This document shows, one piece after another, positions 1-8,690 of a stretch of 64,000 nt of DNA. Source of the stretch: Citrobacter sp. 18056 (GTDB lineage Bacteria > Pseudomonadota > Gammaproteobacteria > Enterobacterales > Enterobacteriaceae); contig CACSJR010000016.1 in NCBI GenBank assembly GCA_902706235.1, forward strand, positions 60,862 to 124,861, read 5' to 3'. The notes below the pieces were generated by a model that saw only the letters and a list, made by a program, of their open reading frames with translations, did no database searches and was not told the DNA's origin. The translations under genes were made by a program, and so were the position numbers. The first letter of the stretch is position 1. Every line of letters begins with the position of its first letter.

Positions 1-21
1 TTCCGGTGAAGGAGTAAGGCA

Positions 22-2553
22 ATGGATATGACGTCAGATAACTGGCTGGCGCTGTTTGACGGACAGACCCGCTACAGCCTTGAGATTAACGACAGTACCC
101 TGAAGCCGGATGTGCTGAACTTCCACGGACGCGAAGCGCTGAATGAACCGTTCAAATGGCGCATTGAGTTCACCACGCCGCAGAAAGGTATCACGCGTGA
201 GGATGCACTGCTGAAGTATGCCACCCTCAGCATGCTCTCAGGCCGTGTGGTGCAGGGCATTATCACAGGCTTTGAACACCTCAACGAAACGGCAGACCAG
301 ACACATTTTGCCGTGACGCTCTCCTCACGTCTGGCACTGCTCGCCCATACCCGTCGCTGTGCGGTGTACCAGAATGTCTCGGTACCGGAACTGGTGGAGC
401 AGGTCCTGCGCAGCCACGGCCTGGAAGGGGCCGATTTTGAATTCCGGCTGGAGCGTACTTACCCGGTCCGCGAACTGATAACCCAGTGGCGGGAGACCGA
501 CCTGAAGTTTATTCAGCGCATCCTTGCCGAAGACGGCATCTGGTTCCGCACCGGCGTCAACACTACCACCGGGCTGGACACGGTGACCTTTGGCGACAGC
601 CAGTTGCAGTATCAGTTTGATGTGAACCTGCCGTACCGTGAGCCTTCCGCCCTCCATGACGGCGCGGTGGAAGCGGTGTGGGATGCCAGAGTATGGCACC
701 ACACGGTGACCGGCAGCGTGGCCACGCGGGATTATAACTACCGCAACGCCAGCACGCCGATGGATGTGACCGTCAGTGTCAGAAATGAGGCGGCTACCAC
801 TGGCGAACATTACCGCTACCTTGCCCCTTATCGTGACGTGGGGGATGACACCACCTCAGAGCCGGAAACCGAAAGCGGCGCGTTTTATGCCCGCATTCAG
901 CATGAGCACGCCCTCAATAATGCTATTCGTCTGCACCTGTTCAGCAATGCCAGCCACCTGACGCCGGGTATGGTTCTGGAGACCGGCGACAGTGACGTGC
1001 CGGAGCTGAAAGAGGGGATGGTGATTACACTCGCCACCTTCCGCGCGGCCCGTGATACCCGTCTGCTCGTTTCCGTCTGGGGCATGCCCTACAGCGAGCA
1101 GTTCTGTTTCAGACCCGAGCCTGCACCGCGTCCGCTGATTGCCGGCACGCTGACCGCCCGCGTCGAGAGTGACGAGAATAATGCCCCGTATGCGCACCTC
1201 GATGAGACGGGGCGCTACCGGGTGAAGCTGGACTTCAGCCGTGAAGATGCCGAACAGGGCTACAACTACCTGTGGGTACGCCAGGCGAAACCGTATGCTG
1301 GTGAAACGTACGGCTGGCACACACCACTGATTAACGGTACCGAAGTGGGGATTGCTTTTGACGGCGGTGACCCGGACCGGCCGTATATCGCCCATGCGTT
1401 TCATGACTCAGAACATCCGGATGTGGTGACCCGCGATAACCGCAGTCAGAACATCCTGCGCACCGCCGGTCAGAATGAACTGCGGATGGAAGACCAGCGC
1501 CAGAGTGAACATATCGCACTCACTACGCCGTTCGGGGCCACGGCACTGAACCAGGGTCACATCGTCGACGCAGAGAATGAACCACGGGGAACCGGGTTTG
1601 AGCTGCGCACCGATGAGTTTGGTGTTATCCGTGTGGCAAAAGGGCTGCTGGTCACCGCCGATGGCAAAGTGCACGGCGAAGGTGATGTGCTGGATATGGA
1701 CGTGGCACTGCAGGAGATTGAGGCCGTCCGTACGCAAATCGAGGGACTGGCCAGCGCCACCCGGCAGGCAAAAGCCCTGGAGGCTGATATCGCCAGTCAG
1801 CAGGCGATGTTCAGCACCCGCCTGAAAACCCTCAATGAGATGATCCACTTTTCGGCCCCTGAGGGGATAGCGTTCACCAGCGCTGAGCATCTGCAGCTGG
1901 CGGCCGTGAAGAATGTTGCCCTGAATGCCGGTGGTGATATCAGTATCGGGACCCAGGGGCATATCACCGGACTGGCGGGCGACAGCGTGGGCATGTTTGC
2001 CCAACACGGTAAGCTGAGCCTGATTTCGGCTCAGGGGGCTGTACAGTTTCAGGCGCAGAACGGGATGATACACCTCAGTGCCGAGCAGAAGCTGACCCTC
2101 ATTTCAGCAAAAGAGATGCTGCTGGCCGGGAAGAAGCGGATACGTCTGGTTGGCGGCGGCAGCTCCATCCTCATCGAGCAGGGACAAATCAAGTACGAGA
2201 CTGCTGGTACCTATACCCGCAAAGCCAGCCGGCTGGATACGGAAGGTGGGGTCAGCCGGCCACTTGTTTTCCCTGAGATGGGCATTTCACATGCTTATTC
2301 TGCTGTTTATCAGTTGCAGGATGAGCAGGGCAGGCTCCTTGCAGGAAGGCCCTATCACCTGAAAACCCCTTCCGGGCAGGAAGCGAGCGGATTCAGTGAT
2401 GCAGAAGGCCGAACCGTAGCGGTATATACCCGTGAGCAGGAAGCCGTAGACCTGCATGTCGTACCGGACAAGCCGCAGCCGGAAGAATCCATGTGGTTTA
2501 TCGGTGATGGCGACCAACAGCAACTGACAACCGAATTCAGGGAGGATGTGTAA
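22..2553 (+). CDS. vgrG: Type VI secretion spike protein VgrG (TssI) with transthyretin-like tail
   Basis: This is the trimeric needle tip of the type VI secretion system, which carries effectors into target cells. The 843-aa protein has the usual VgrG order: a gp27/gp5-like N-terminal half, the OB-fold region ending near residue 475 (NILRTAGQNELRMED), and a DUF2345 segment from about residue 560 to 710. A C-terminal extension from about residue 755 (AYSAVYQLQDEQGRLLAG) looks like a transthyretin-type domain, which in other VgrGs docks the cognate effector. The start has a good AAGGAG site 8 bases upstream; a second in-frame ATG lies two codons on. The effector gene starts one base inside its stop codon, so the two are translationally coupled. 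Confidence 0.96.
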   Translation: MDMTSDNWLALFDGQTRYSLEINDSTLKPDVLNFHGREALNEPFKWRIEFTTPQKGITREDALLKYATLSMLSGRVVQGIITGFEHLNETADQTHFAVTLSSRLALLAHTRRCAVYQNVSVPELVEQVLRSHGLEGADFEFRLERTYPVRELITQWRETDLKFIQRILAEDGIWFRTGVNTTTGLDTVTFGDSQLQYQFDVNLPYREPSALHDGAVEAVWDARVWHHTVTGSVATRDYNYRNASTPMDVTVSVRNEAATTGEHYRYLAPYRDVGDDTTSEPETESGAFYARIQHEHALNNAIRLHLFSNASHLTPGMVLETGDSDVPELKEGMVITLATFRAARDTRLLVSVWGMPYSEQFCFRPEPAPRPLIAGTLTARVESDENNAPYAHLDETGRYRVKLDFSREDAEQGYNYLWVRQAKPYAGETYGWHTPLINGTEVGIAFDGGDPDRPYIAHAFHDSEHPDVVTRDNRSQNILRTAGQNELRMEDQRQSEHIALTTPFGATALNQGHIVDAENEPRGTGFELRTDEFGVIRVAKGLLVTADGKVHGEGDVLDMDVALQEIEAVRTQIEGLASATRQAKALEADIASQQAMFSTRLKTLNEMIHFSAPEGIAFTSAEHLQLAAVKNVALNAGGDISIGTQGHITGLAGDSVGMFAQHGKLSLISAQGAVQFQAQNGMIHLSAEQKLTLISAKEMLLAGKKRIRLVGGGSSILIEQGQIKYETAGTYTRKASRLDTEGGVSRPLVFPEMGISHAYSAVYQLQDEQGRLLAGRPYHLKTPSGQEASGFSDAEGRTVAVYTREQEAVDLHVVPDKPQPEESMWFIGDGDQQQLTTEFREDV

Positions 2554-3836
2554 TGGAATTGCCTGATTTACCCGATACCCCGAGCGCTGACATCCCCACT
2601 GGGACCAATAATCAGCCGTGGGACTGTACGACAACCGGCGTTGAAATGGTGGAGAAACAGACGCGCTTACCGACAACCAACAACCGCCAGTATCTGCATA
2701 TCAAAGTAGAGTACGCGATGCGTTTCCCACGGTTGTCGGCAGAAATCCGTCGTAACGGTAAAAACTATCAGATGAGCCTCAAGCAACTGATGATGAGTGG
2801 CCTTATCCGCGCGGATGAAATCAGTCACGATTACCGGTGGTGGTATAAAGCCGAAGTCCCGTTTGATATGCGAACGACTCCGCCACGCCCGTTTCTCAGT
2901 AGTTCGTTGCTGGGTGAAGGCATTGGCAGACGACATACCACCAACCCTTTTCCCGTGCCAGGTCGGGGGATTTACCGGCGTCCGGATGTCATCATTGTAA
3001 AAAACAATAATGATCGCTGGCCGGGGCTCGCCGGACCGGATACGGAAGGCCAGATGCATGTGGATAATCTTGAGCGCCTGGTAGAGGTGAAGTTTCCCGG
3101 GGACGATTTTAAGAGCAACCAATACAGAGATTACATGCTTATTGTTGGTAATGATCGCAAACGCATGACCATACTGGAAATCCATGACTGTCGGCCTGAG
3201 AAACAGCAGTGGGTCGACCAGATGGTGAACGTGACCATGAAAGCCTGGAAGACCAGCGGGGCGAAATACTGGCCACTATTCCTCTACCCGCCGATATTCA
3301 CTCCTCGTCCGCCGGCGACACCTGCGCCAGCGAGAGTAGAGCCGTGGACCTGGGCCGGGAAAGCCGTGGCTGACCTCAGCGAAGGGGCTGTCAACAATAT
3401 CGCCGCTGGCTGGCATGCGCTGTCAGAAGAGATGCAGCAAAAGCTCAGCCAGGCTGCGGGCTGGCTGAACGACAGTGGGGAATGGGTATACTCTCAGGGG
3501 AGCCAGGCATGGCGCTGGGTCAGTCAGACAGGACGCGCAGCGGCTTCTTGGACGGATGAACAGCTTCGGGCTGCATGGCTTAAAATCCAGAAAGCCACCG
3601 ATATGACGCTGGATATGCTGAAGCAGGTCGACTGGGTGCAGGTACTGACGGATGTGGCAATAACTGTCGGTGTGGTGCTGGTTGCTGTCGGCGTGGGTGT
3701 TCTGGTGGTCACACTCGGTATCCCGGAAGCCTTGCTGGCGGCATTTTTACTGATTGTTCGTCTGGCCATCACCGCGTGGGAAGTGCTGGCAGCCGTCCTC
3801 GGTGCTGGAACAGTCGGCACGCTGGCAACCCAATAA
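2553..3836 (+). CDS. Probable T6SS nuclease effector, VRR-NUC/TseV-like
   Basis: This 427-aa protein is encoded directly after vgrG and before an immunity gene, the standard position for a VgrG-delivered toxin. RPDVIIV near residue 142, then EVKFPGDDF near 178 and a following Gln, form a PD-(D/E)XK core of the VRR-NUC type, so it probably cuts DNA. The C-terminal 60 residues are strongly hydrophobic (VGVVLVAVGVGVLVVTLGI and a second segment) and may aid passage across the target inner membrane. There is no PAAR domain or signal peptide. The family call rests on the motif and the context. Resemblance to Salmonella TseV effectors is an inference from memory. Confidence 0.75.
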   Translation: MELPDLPDTPSADIPTGTNNQPWDCTTTGVEMVEKQTRLPTTNNRQYLHIKVEYAMRFPRLSAEIRRNGKNYQMSLKQLMMSGLIRADEISHDYRWWYKAEVPFDMRTTPPRPFLSSSLLGEGIGRRHTTNPFPVPGRGIYRRPDVIIVKNNNDRWPGLAGPDTEGQMHVDNLERLVEVKFPGDDFKSNQYRDYMLIVGNDRKRMTILEIHDCRPEKQQWVDQMVNVTMKAWKTSGAKYWPLFLYPPIFTPRPPATPAPARVEPWTWAGKAVADLSEGAVNNIAAGWHALSEEMQQKLSQAAGWLNDSGEWVYSQGSQAWRWVSQTGRAAASWTDEQLRAAWLKIQKATDMTLDMLKQVDWVQVLTDVAITVGVVLVAVGVGVLVVTLGIPEALLAAFLLIVRLAITAWEVLAAVLGAGTVGTLATQ

Positions 3837-3845
3837 GGAACGATA

Positions 3846-5072
3846 ATGGAACTGAATGATTTAGACATGAATTATATCGAAAAGTGGTTGCCAGAAGCGT
3901 CTGTTAAGTATAAGGACGGCAGTCAGGCGATCAACCTCGGGTTGATTATCACCGTGTTTTTTAAAGACGGTCATACAACTGAGGTTCGTCGTAAAATGGT
4001 TGAGTGTGTGGATCGTTACTACGCTGAGTTTAAGTCTCAACTTAAAAAAACACTCGCCCCTAAATGGGTATCTATCACAGATAAAAACTACCAAAAAAAT
4101 CGACAGGAATTTCTGGACCTGACAGAGGAAGAAACTGATTCGTGGTACCTGGGGAGTGCTGAAAAAAACTATTTATCTCCTGATTACAGTATCTTAGTAA
4201 TGAACACACGAATCTTTCATAACGACAATGATCGTTCGGTTATTAAGCTGGTATTCCCCTTTTCCCTGCTGAAAGAGCCTGATGGAAAAGAGCGTTATCA
4301 GGCCTGGCTAATGTGGTTATGTGACACCTTTGCTGTTGAGAGCGGTTATGCGGGACTGTCCTTCATTCTGCCCTATGCATTTGAGCGAATGTTCCCCTAT
4401 GAATATGCTCTGGCTCAACGCTTCCCAGGCGTGATGGTAGATTCCTTGGGGTTTCTTGATGGAACGAACTCAACTGAAGGCGTTAAAGGTGTCTGCTGGT
4501 ACACCATCTTGGGTAATCCGTGGCTGGAAAAACTGGGCGGCACTGACAGGCTGGCTCATCGACTGAAGGATACACCTGAGATTGAACTGTTGCCCTATAA
4601 CAGCGGCATTATTCTCAAAGCCGGGGCACTACCGCCAGCGCTGGGTGAGACGAAAACCGAAGAACTGCCGGCATTACTGGTAAAAGTAAACCAGATGATT
4701 AAACCTATCCGTCAGGACGGGCATAACGGCCTGCATTTCTACTCCGAACACGAAAACTTCCAGTTTGAAGAAGAATCCTCCAGGGCATGGTTTGCTCGCT
4801 TCGATGAAGCCAGTGCTGCGCTGGATAAAGAAGATGAAAGTAAGTCCTGGGAGCCGGTCAGGATCACCTGTTGGAGTGGTGAAGAATCCCCGTTTGACGG
4901 CCGATGGGCCACCATTGTTAACGGGACGACGCAGTACGCCCAAACCCGCGTCGGGGAGATTATGCCGGAGTTTGAGGATAAGCATGGCCAGAAGCACCGG
5001 GCCAGCTGGTCTCTACTGGAGAGGGATGATGGCGGCAACGTGTTTGCCATAACGCCGGATAAGAGGAATTGA
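3846..5072 (+). CDS. T6SS immunity protein, DUF3396/TsiV family
   Basis: This 408-aa protein probably neutralises the effector encoded just upstream, so that the producing cell and its sisters are not poisoned. Features remembered from DUF3396 (TsiV) proteins include the aromatic N-terminal half and the segment FILPYAFERMFPYEYALAQR followed by FPGVMVDSLGFLD. It has no signal peptide, which fits a cytoplasmic partner for a nuclease toxin. The start codon ATG follows AAGGAA by a short spacer. The gene lies 9 bp after the effector stop, and its stop overlaps the first possible start of tssE. Binding to the upstream protein is inferred from the gene order. Confidence 0.75.
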   Translation: MELNDLDMNYIEKWLPEASVKYKDGSQAINLGLIITVFFKDGHTTEVRRKMVECVDRYYAEFKSQLKKTLAPKWVSITDKNYQKNRQEFLDLTEEETDSWYLGSAEKNYLSPDYSILVMNTRIFHNDNDRSVIKLVFPFSLLKEPDGKERYQAWLMWLCDTFAVESGYAGLSFILPYAFERMFPYEYALAQRFPGVMVDSLGFLDGTNSTEGVKGVCWYTILGNPWLEKLGGTDRLAHRLKDTPEIELLPYNSGIILKAGALPPALGETKTEELPALLVKVNQMIKPIRQDGHNGLHFYSEHENFQFEEESSRAWFARFDEASAALDKEDESKSWEPVRITCWSGEESPFDGRWATIVNGTTQYAQTRVGEIMPEFEDKHGQKHRASWSLLERDDGGNVFAITPDKRN

Positions 5073-5074
5073 CC

Positions 5075-5524
5075 ATGCCGCGCAATTCACCTTCGTTATG
5101 CGAGATGCTTTACGGTAATTTTGTTGGCGATCTCGACCTTCAGCATATCAGTGAAGAAAATCAGGTCATCCTGTCGGTGCTGGATAATATGCAACGGATC
5201 CTTAACTGCCGTGCCGGCACACTGGCGCATCTAACGGACTACGGCCTGCCAGATATGACCACCATTTTACAAGGGCTTCCAGGCACCGCACATAAGCTGA
5301 TGTCGACGCTGTCTGCTGTCCTGCTGAAATATGAGCCTCGCCTGAAATCCATTGATGTCGTTCTGCTTGAACAGGAAATCCCTGGTGAGCTGCGTTACGC
5401 CATCGATGCTGAACTTAAGGGGATCGGACTGGTACGGTATGGCACGGAATTCATGCCGGAAGGCAGGGTGCTTGTGCGTCACATGAAACAGCAAAACTAC
5501 CTTGGTCGCCAGGATCACATTTAG
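5075..5524 (+). CDS. tssE: T6SS baseplate subunit TssE (gp25-like)
   Basis: TssE is a baseplate wedge protein that resembles phage T4 gp25 and helps start sheath polymerisation. The 149-aa product has the family's typical length and pattern: an N-terminal SLCEMLYGN segment, the central NMQRILNCRAGTLAHLTDYGLPD block, and the E-PRL-I-V strand near YEPRLKSIDVVLLEQE. I chose ATG 5075, which sits 8 bases after GAGG. An in-frame TTG at 5069 overlaps the previous stop and is the alternative. It stands in line with the vgrG-effector-immunity genes, probably in one transcript. About 190 bp without a clear gene separate it from the next ORF. Confidence 0.9.
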   Translation: MPRNSPSLCEMLYGNFVGDLDLQHISEENQVILSVLDNMQRILNCRAGTLAHLTDYGLPDMTTILQGLPGTAHKLMSTLSAVLLKYEPRLKSIDVVLLEQEIPGELRYAIDAELKGIGLVRYGTEFMPEGRVLVRHMKQQNYLGRQDHI

Positions 5525-5715
5525 TCCGTTATGCGCTCGGGCGAAAGTGTCGAATGGACGTATGCATCTGTCTGCAAACCTGCTGGTCTGCGGGTGCTGT
5601 TCGGCGAAGATGCCTTTTTTTAAGGTCATTGCGCCTGTGTTGCCGGGGTGAACCACCGAGCCCCTTTGTTGCCTGAGTAGCACCGGTATCTGACTTTGAA
5701 CCTGGCTCTCTTTTT

Positions 5716-7116
5716 ATGCCCACGGATAACCAAAACATGCATGACGAACAACCCCGCCAGGTGAGAACCGGTGGTGACCCGCGTTCATTGTCAGAGTTTA
5801 TGGCACTGCGCGAAGAGATGAGTAAGCTGACGCATCCGGCACGCCCGGACGTCGACTGGAAACACGTGGAAAAACTGTCACTCTCCCTGTTTGAAATCAA
5901 CGGCGTGGAATTGCAGACCGGGGCCTGGTATACGCTTGCCCGCAGCCATCTGGCGCGGGTTAGTGGTCTGAACGAGGGGCTGACCATCCTGACGGCGCTG
6001 TTGAGTCATCAATGGGCTCAGTTATGGCCACAGCCGATCCATGCCCGGGTAGAGATAATCAACGGCCTCCTGCAGCGCGTACAGAAGCTGTTTCGAACTT
6101 TTTCACTGGGACTAGCGGATGTGCCGGCCCTGGTACTTGCTGAGAAGCGATTGCTGGAGATGAGGGACATCCTCAGACGTCAGGACCTCGAACATGCCTG
6201 CCAGATGAATCCGGTGATGCAGCTAATACGCAGCGCGTTGAGCCGGCTGGAGAACAGCCCTAAGGTAGAGGATGAGCCGCAGGAGAGCACTGTGCATGGA
6301 CAGGATGTGTTCATAACGGAAGGTGCCCCCGCCAGCCGTCTGGTGTATGTCATCCAGAAAGAGCAGGAAGTCGCCATTCAGGTGACCGAAGAACAGCCGC
6401 AGTTACCGAAGCGCTGGCCTGCTTTTTTGGCCGGTATGGCAACCGCACTGGTACTCAGTGCAGTTGCGCTCTTTGGGTGGCAGGCTGTCCATCGCCCGGA
6501 TAAAGCGACACTGCCGATGGCGGCGTCAGTAGCCTGGGTACTTGAAGCGATGACACCGGCACAGATTGAAGCCTTCCGAGGGACCGAAAGTAGCCAGACG
6601 CATGCCGGGATGTGGCTTGCGCGCATGTCCAGTCAGGTCAACTGGATAACCACACTGGCACCCGGCTGGCGTCTTCGCTATGGTCAGGGGCTGGTTGCAC
6701 AGGCGAAAGCGCTATGGCCGGATGATCCGGCAACCCGGGCATTGGTTCAGCGCTGGGAGCAATATCAGGCAGGCAGAACGCTACCCGCGAGTGAGCTGAA
6801 CGGCTGGCATGACGGGATGATGCAGCTCTGGGCTTTGTCGGCGCAGCTGGATGCGCTGGACAGGCAAAAAGGGAAATACATGACGGGCAGTGAGCTGAAG
6901 ACGATCGTCTGGCGCATCACGAGCACGTTTGCCAGCTCAGTACCGGTCGAAGAGCAGTTACGGCAATTGGTTCCTGCCCCGGGGGAGACAAATGCGCCCC
7001 AGGCTAATATTGAGCAGGCAGCACGGCATCTGGACTCTCTGATCCATGTGCTTGAGCTGCTGTCAGCAAATAATGTCGATCTAATGTCGAGAAAACCAGT
7101 TCCAGTAACACCGTAA
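5716..7116 (+). CDS. T6SS ImpA_N/VasL-domain membrane protein (TagA/TssA-like)
   Basis: This 466-aa protein has an ImpA_N domain over roughly residues 20-130 (GGDPRSLSEFMALREEMSKL ... DVDWKHVEKLSLSLF), a single transmembrane helix at about 232-258 (FLAGMATALVLSAVALFGW), and a C-terminal VasL-type domain. Membrane-anchored relatives of TssA, such as TagA, clamp the distal end of the extended sheath. That role fits but is inferred from the domain layout. No Shine-Dalgarno sequence is evident before ATG 5716, and ATG 5737 is an alternative start with the same problem, so the N-terminus is uncertain. Downstream the T6SS cluster breaks up into a damaged tssJ. Confidence 0.82.
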   Translation: MPTDNQNMHDEQPRQVRTGGDPRSLSEFMALREEMSKLTHPARPDVDWKHVEKLSLSLFEINGVELQTGAWYTLARSHLARVSGLNEGLTILTALLSHQWAQLWPQPIHARVEIINGLLQRVQKLFRTFSLGLADVPALVLAEKRLLEMRDILRRQDLEHACQMNPVMQLIRSALSRLENSPKVEDEPQESTVHGQDVFITEGAPASRLVYVIQKEQEVAIQVTEEQPQLPKRWPAFLAGMATALVLSAVALFGWQAVHRPDKATLPMAASVAWVLEAMTPAQIEAFRGTESSQTHAGMWLARMSSQVNWITTLAPGWRLRYGQGLVAQAKALWPDDPATRALVQRWEQYQAGRTLPASELNGWHDGMMQLWALSAQLDALDRQKGKYMTGSELKTIVWRITSTFASSVPVEEQLRQLVPAPGETNAPQANIEQAARHLDSLIHVLELLSANNVDLMSRKPVPVTP

Positions 7117-7241
7117 CAAAGGGTATCCGACAGTTTTGGATGTACACTCCGGCATCTGTATGCAAGGGAGAAAGGATGTGAAAGGTGATTTGCCCTTCAT
7201 ATCACGCAGTCCGAATATGGCTAAAAATTGTCTGAGCAAAG

Positions 7242-7583
7242 GGCCCCGCACCCGCGTACCAGCTGAAAGACCGTAAGGCGTTCGATAAAGCCGGTTATAA
7301 CGTGCTGGTGGAGAATGCTGAAGCCACGCTCAGTAATGACCTGGTGGCAAAAAAAGAAATCCAGGTTCGCCCACAGCAGGCTGTCACCTTCACCATGCCT
7401 ATGGATGAGCAAGCGCAGTATGTCGCGGTGGTTGCCCAGTACCGCACCCCGGATGTGCGCAGGAACGACTGGCGGCTGGTGCTGACACGTGATGATCTCG
7501 ATCCTGATGATGCGCGGGCGATTGAGATGGCTAAATACAGCCTGGTTATGCAGGCAAAAAATAAAGGTGATGACTCTAATTAG
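7242..7583 (+). pseudogene. tssJ: 5'-truncated tssJ (T6SS outer-membrane lipoprotein)
   Basis: The reading frame from about 7242 gives PAYQLKDRKAFDKAGY, then NVLVENAEATLSNDLVAK and the later block DVRRNDWRLVLTRDDLDPD. These are the central and C-terminal parts of TssJ, the lipoprotein that anchors the TssJLM membrane complex. The signal peptide, lipobox Cys and first strands are absent: the frame meets a stop (TGA 7233-7235) just before the homologous part begins, and 7117-7240 does not encode a lipoprotein leader in any frame. At the 3' end an IS1 element replaces the natural stop, changing the tail from ...QAKNK to ...QAKNKGDDSN. A GTG at 7302 could start a 93-aa remnant, but that could not work as TssJ. 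Confidence 0.8.
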
Positions 7584-7622
7584 TTGAATTTGGTATATAA
7601 TGTCCGCTTCTGAGGTTCTCTC

Positions 7623-7895
7623 ATGGCAAGCGTTAATGTTCATTGTCCCCGTTGTCAGTCTGCTCAGGTTTATCGTCACGGGCAGAACCCTAAAGGCCGT
7701 GATCGGTTTCGCTGCTGTGACTGTCACCGCGTCTTTCTGCTCACTTATACCTATGAAGCCCGTAAGCCCGAGGTCAAAGAACAAATTACCCAAATGGCGT
7801 TCAACGGGGCCGGGGTCCGCGATACGGCGAGAACACTAAAAATTGGTATAAATACCTTCATTCGCACTTTAAAAAACTCGCGCCAAAGCGAATAA
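7623..7895 (+). CDS. insA: IS1 protein InsA (DNA-binding regulator)
   Basis: This 90-aa protein binds the IS1 ends and represses transposition when made alone. It has the N-terminal zinc-ribbon pattern HCPRCQSAQ ... FRCCDCHRVF and a helix-turn-helix over the second half (GVRDTARTLKIGINTFIRTL). Near its end lies AAAAAAC at 7871-7877. A -1 slip there joins this frame to the insB frame and gives the InsAB' transposase. The frames fit: insB lies in the -1 frame relative to insA. Confidence 0.93.
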   Translation: MASVNVHCPRCQSAQVYRHGQNPKGRDRFRCCDCHRVFLLTYTYEARKPEVKEQITQMAFNGAGVRDTARTLKIGINTFIRTLKNSRQSE

Positions 7896-7921
7896 CATCA
7901 TCCCCGGTCGCGCACGCCGAC

Positions 7922-8317
7922 GTGGCGCTTATCTGTGAACTCGATGAGCAATGGGCCTTTGTCGGCAGCAAAGCCCGGCAGCACTGGCTCTGGTATGCAT
8001 ACAATACCAAAACAGGCGGTGTTCTGGCTTATACGTTTGGGCCACGAACAGATGAAACCTGCCGTGAACTATTGGCGCTACTCACCCCTTTTAATATCGG
8101 CATGATAACCAGCGACGACTGGGGAAGTTATGCCAGAGAAGTGCCGAAAGAGAAGCATCTGACCGGTAAAATATTTACTCAGCGTATTGAACGCAACAAC
8201 CTGACGCTAAGAACCCGCATTAAACGCCTGGCCCGGAAAACAATCTGTTTCTCACGCTCAATTGAGTTGCATGAAAAGGTCATCGGAGCCTTCATTGAAA
8301 AATACATGTTCTACTAA
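7922..8317 (+). CDS. insB: IS1 transposase catalytic part InsB (expressed as InsAB')
   Basis: This is the DDE-type catalytic domain of the IS1 transposase. Visible family blocks are CELDEQWAFVGSKARQHWLW, ITSDDWGSYAREVP, FTQRIERNNLTLRTR and RLARKTICFSRS; the conserved D in ELDE, D in SDDWGSY and E in RIERNN correspond to the DDE triad. The GTG at 7922 is only the first start codon in the open frame. The true product is the frameshift fusion that begins at 7623 and changes frame at 7871-7877. The protein reads through without stops up to FIEKYMFY, next to the right inverted repeat, so the element looks active. Confidence 0.93.
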   Translation: MALICELDEQWAFVGSKARQHWLWYAYNTKTGGVLAYTFGPRTDETCRELLALLTPFNIGMITSDDWGSYAREVPKEKHLTGKIFTQRIERNNLTLRTRIKRLARKTICFSRSIELHEKVIGAFIEKYMFY

Positions 8318-8331
8318 TTGGAGTCACCACC

Positions 8332-8690
8332 AAAATAAATAATAAACTTACATGATCATTATTATTCAGGCTATATGGGATTGCATCTCCACTGATGTTT
8401 AGCCTATGGAGGCTGGTTTGTCTGTTGTTACAATCAATAACACAGAGAGACGATTGCAACATATAAATTCATGCTGCTTGCGACCTTAACGAGGGACAAT
8501 AGTTGCTATGAATTATTACTGGCTCAGTCGATGCCGGATGATAATAAAGAGCAATGTCCGTAAATGAGGTAGGTAAGGTTTGAAAGGTGGCTAATAATTT
8601 TTTTGAATGTCTACGCAACAATGCATTAGCAGATTTTTTATAGATAATGCTATTTCTAGTATTAATGATAAAACTTTGGAGGGCAGGAGT
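8332..8690. other. AT-rich gap between IS1 and the CBASS operon
   Basis: About 360 bp lie between the IS1 target repeat and the first CBASS start. The natural tssJ stop (TAA TAA) can still be seen directly after the right target repeat. I see no other gene. The CBASS promoter and leader should lie here, but no single -35/-10 pair stands out. The open frame of the CD-NTase extends upstream to an ATG at 8607, but that start has no ribosome binding site. Confidence 0.6.

Larger units (their letters stand above)
7566..8331 (+). mobile_element. IS1-family insertion sequence, 766 bp, intact
   Basis: The ends are inverted repeats: GGTGATGACTCTAATTAG at the left and CTAATTGGAGTCACCACC at the right. 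The flanks carry an 8-bp direct repeat, AAAATAAA, at 7558-7565 and 8332-8339. Inside are insA and insB with an A6C slippery site. The total length is close to the 768 bp of canonical IS1, but the proteins differ clearly from K-12 IS1 (for example MASVNVHCPRCQSAQVYRHG), so this is a divergent isoform. It sits inside the last codons of tssJ and may be young, since its target repeats are perfect. Confidence 0.95.

Noticed and set aside
7221..7793. 190-aa minus-strand ORF across tssJ and the IS1 end
   Set aside because: It spans an insertion junction and is antisense to recognised genes.
8607..8690. Upstream start adding 28 residues to the CD-NTase
   Set aside because: No ribosome site, while ATG 8691 has GGAGGG at the right distance.
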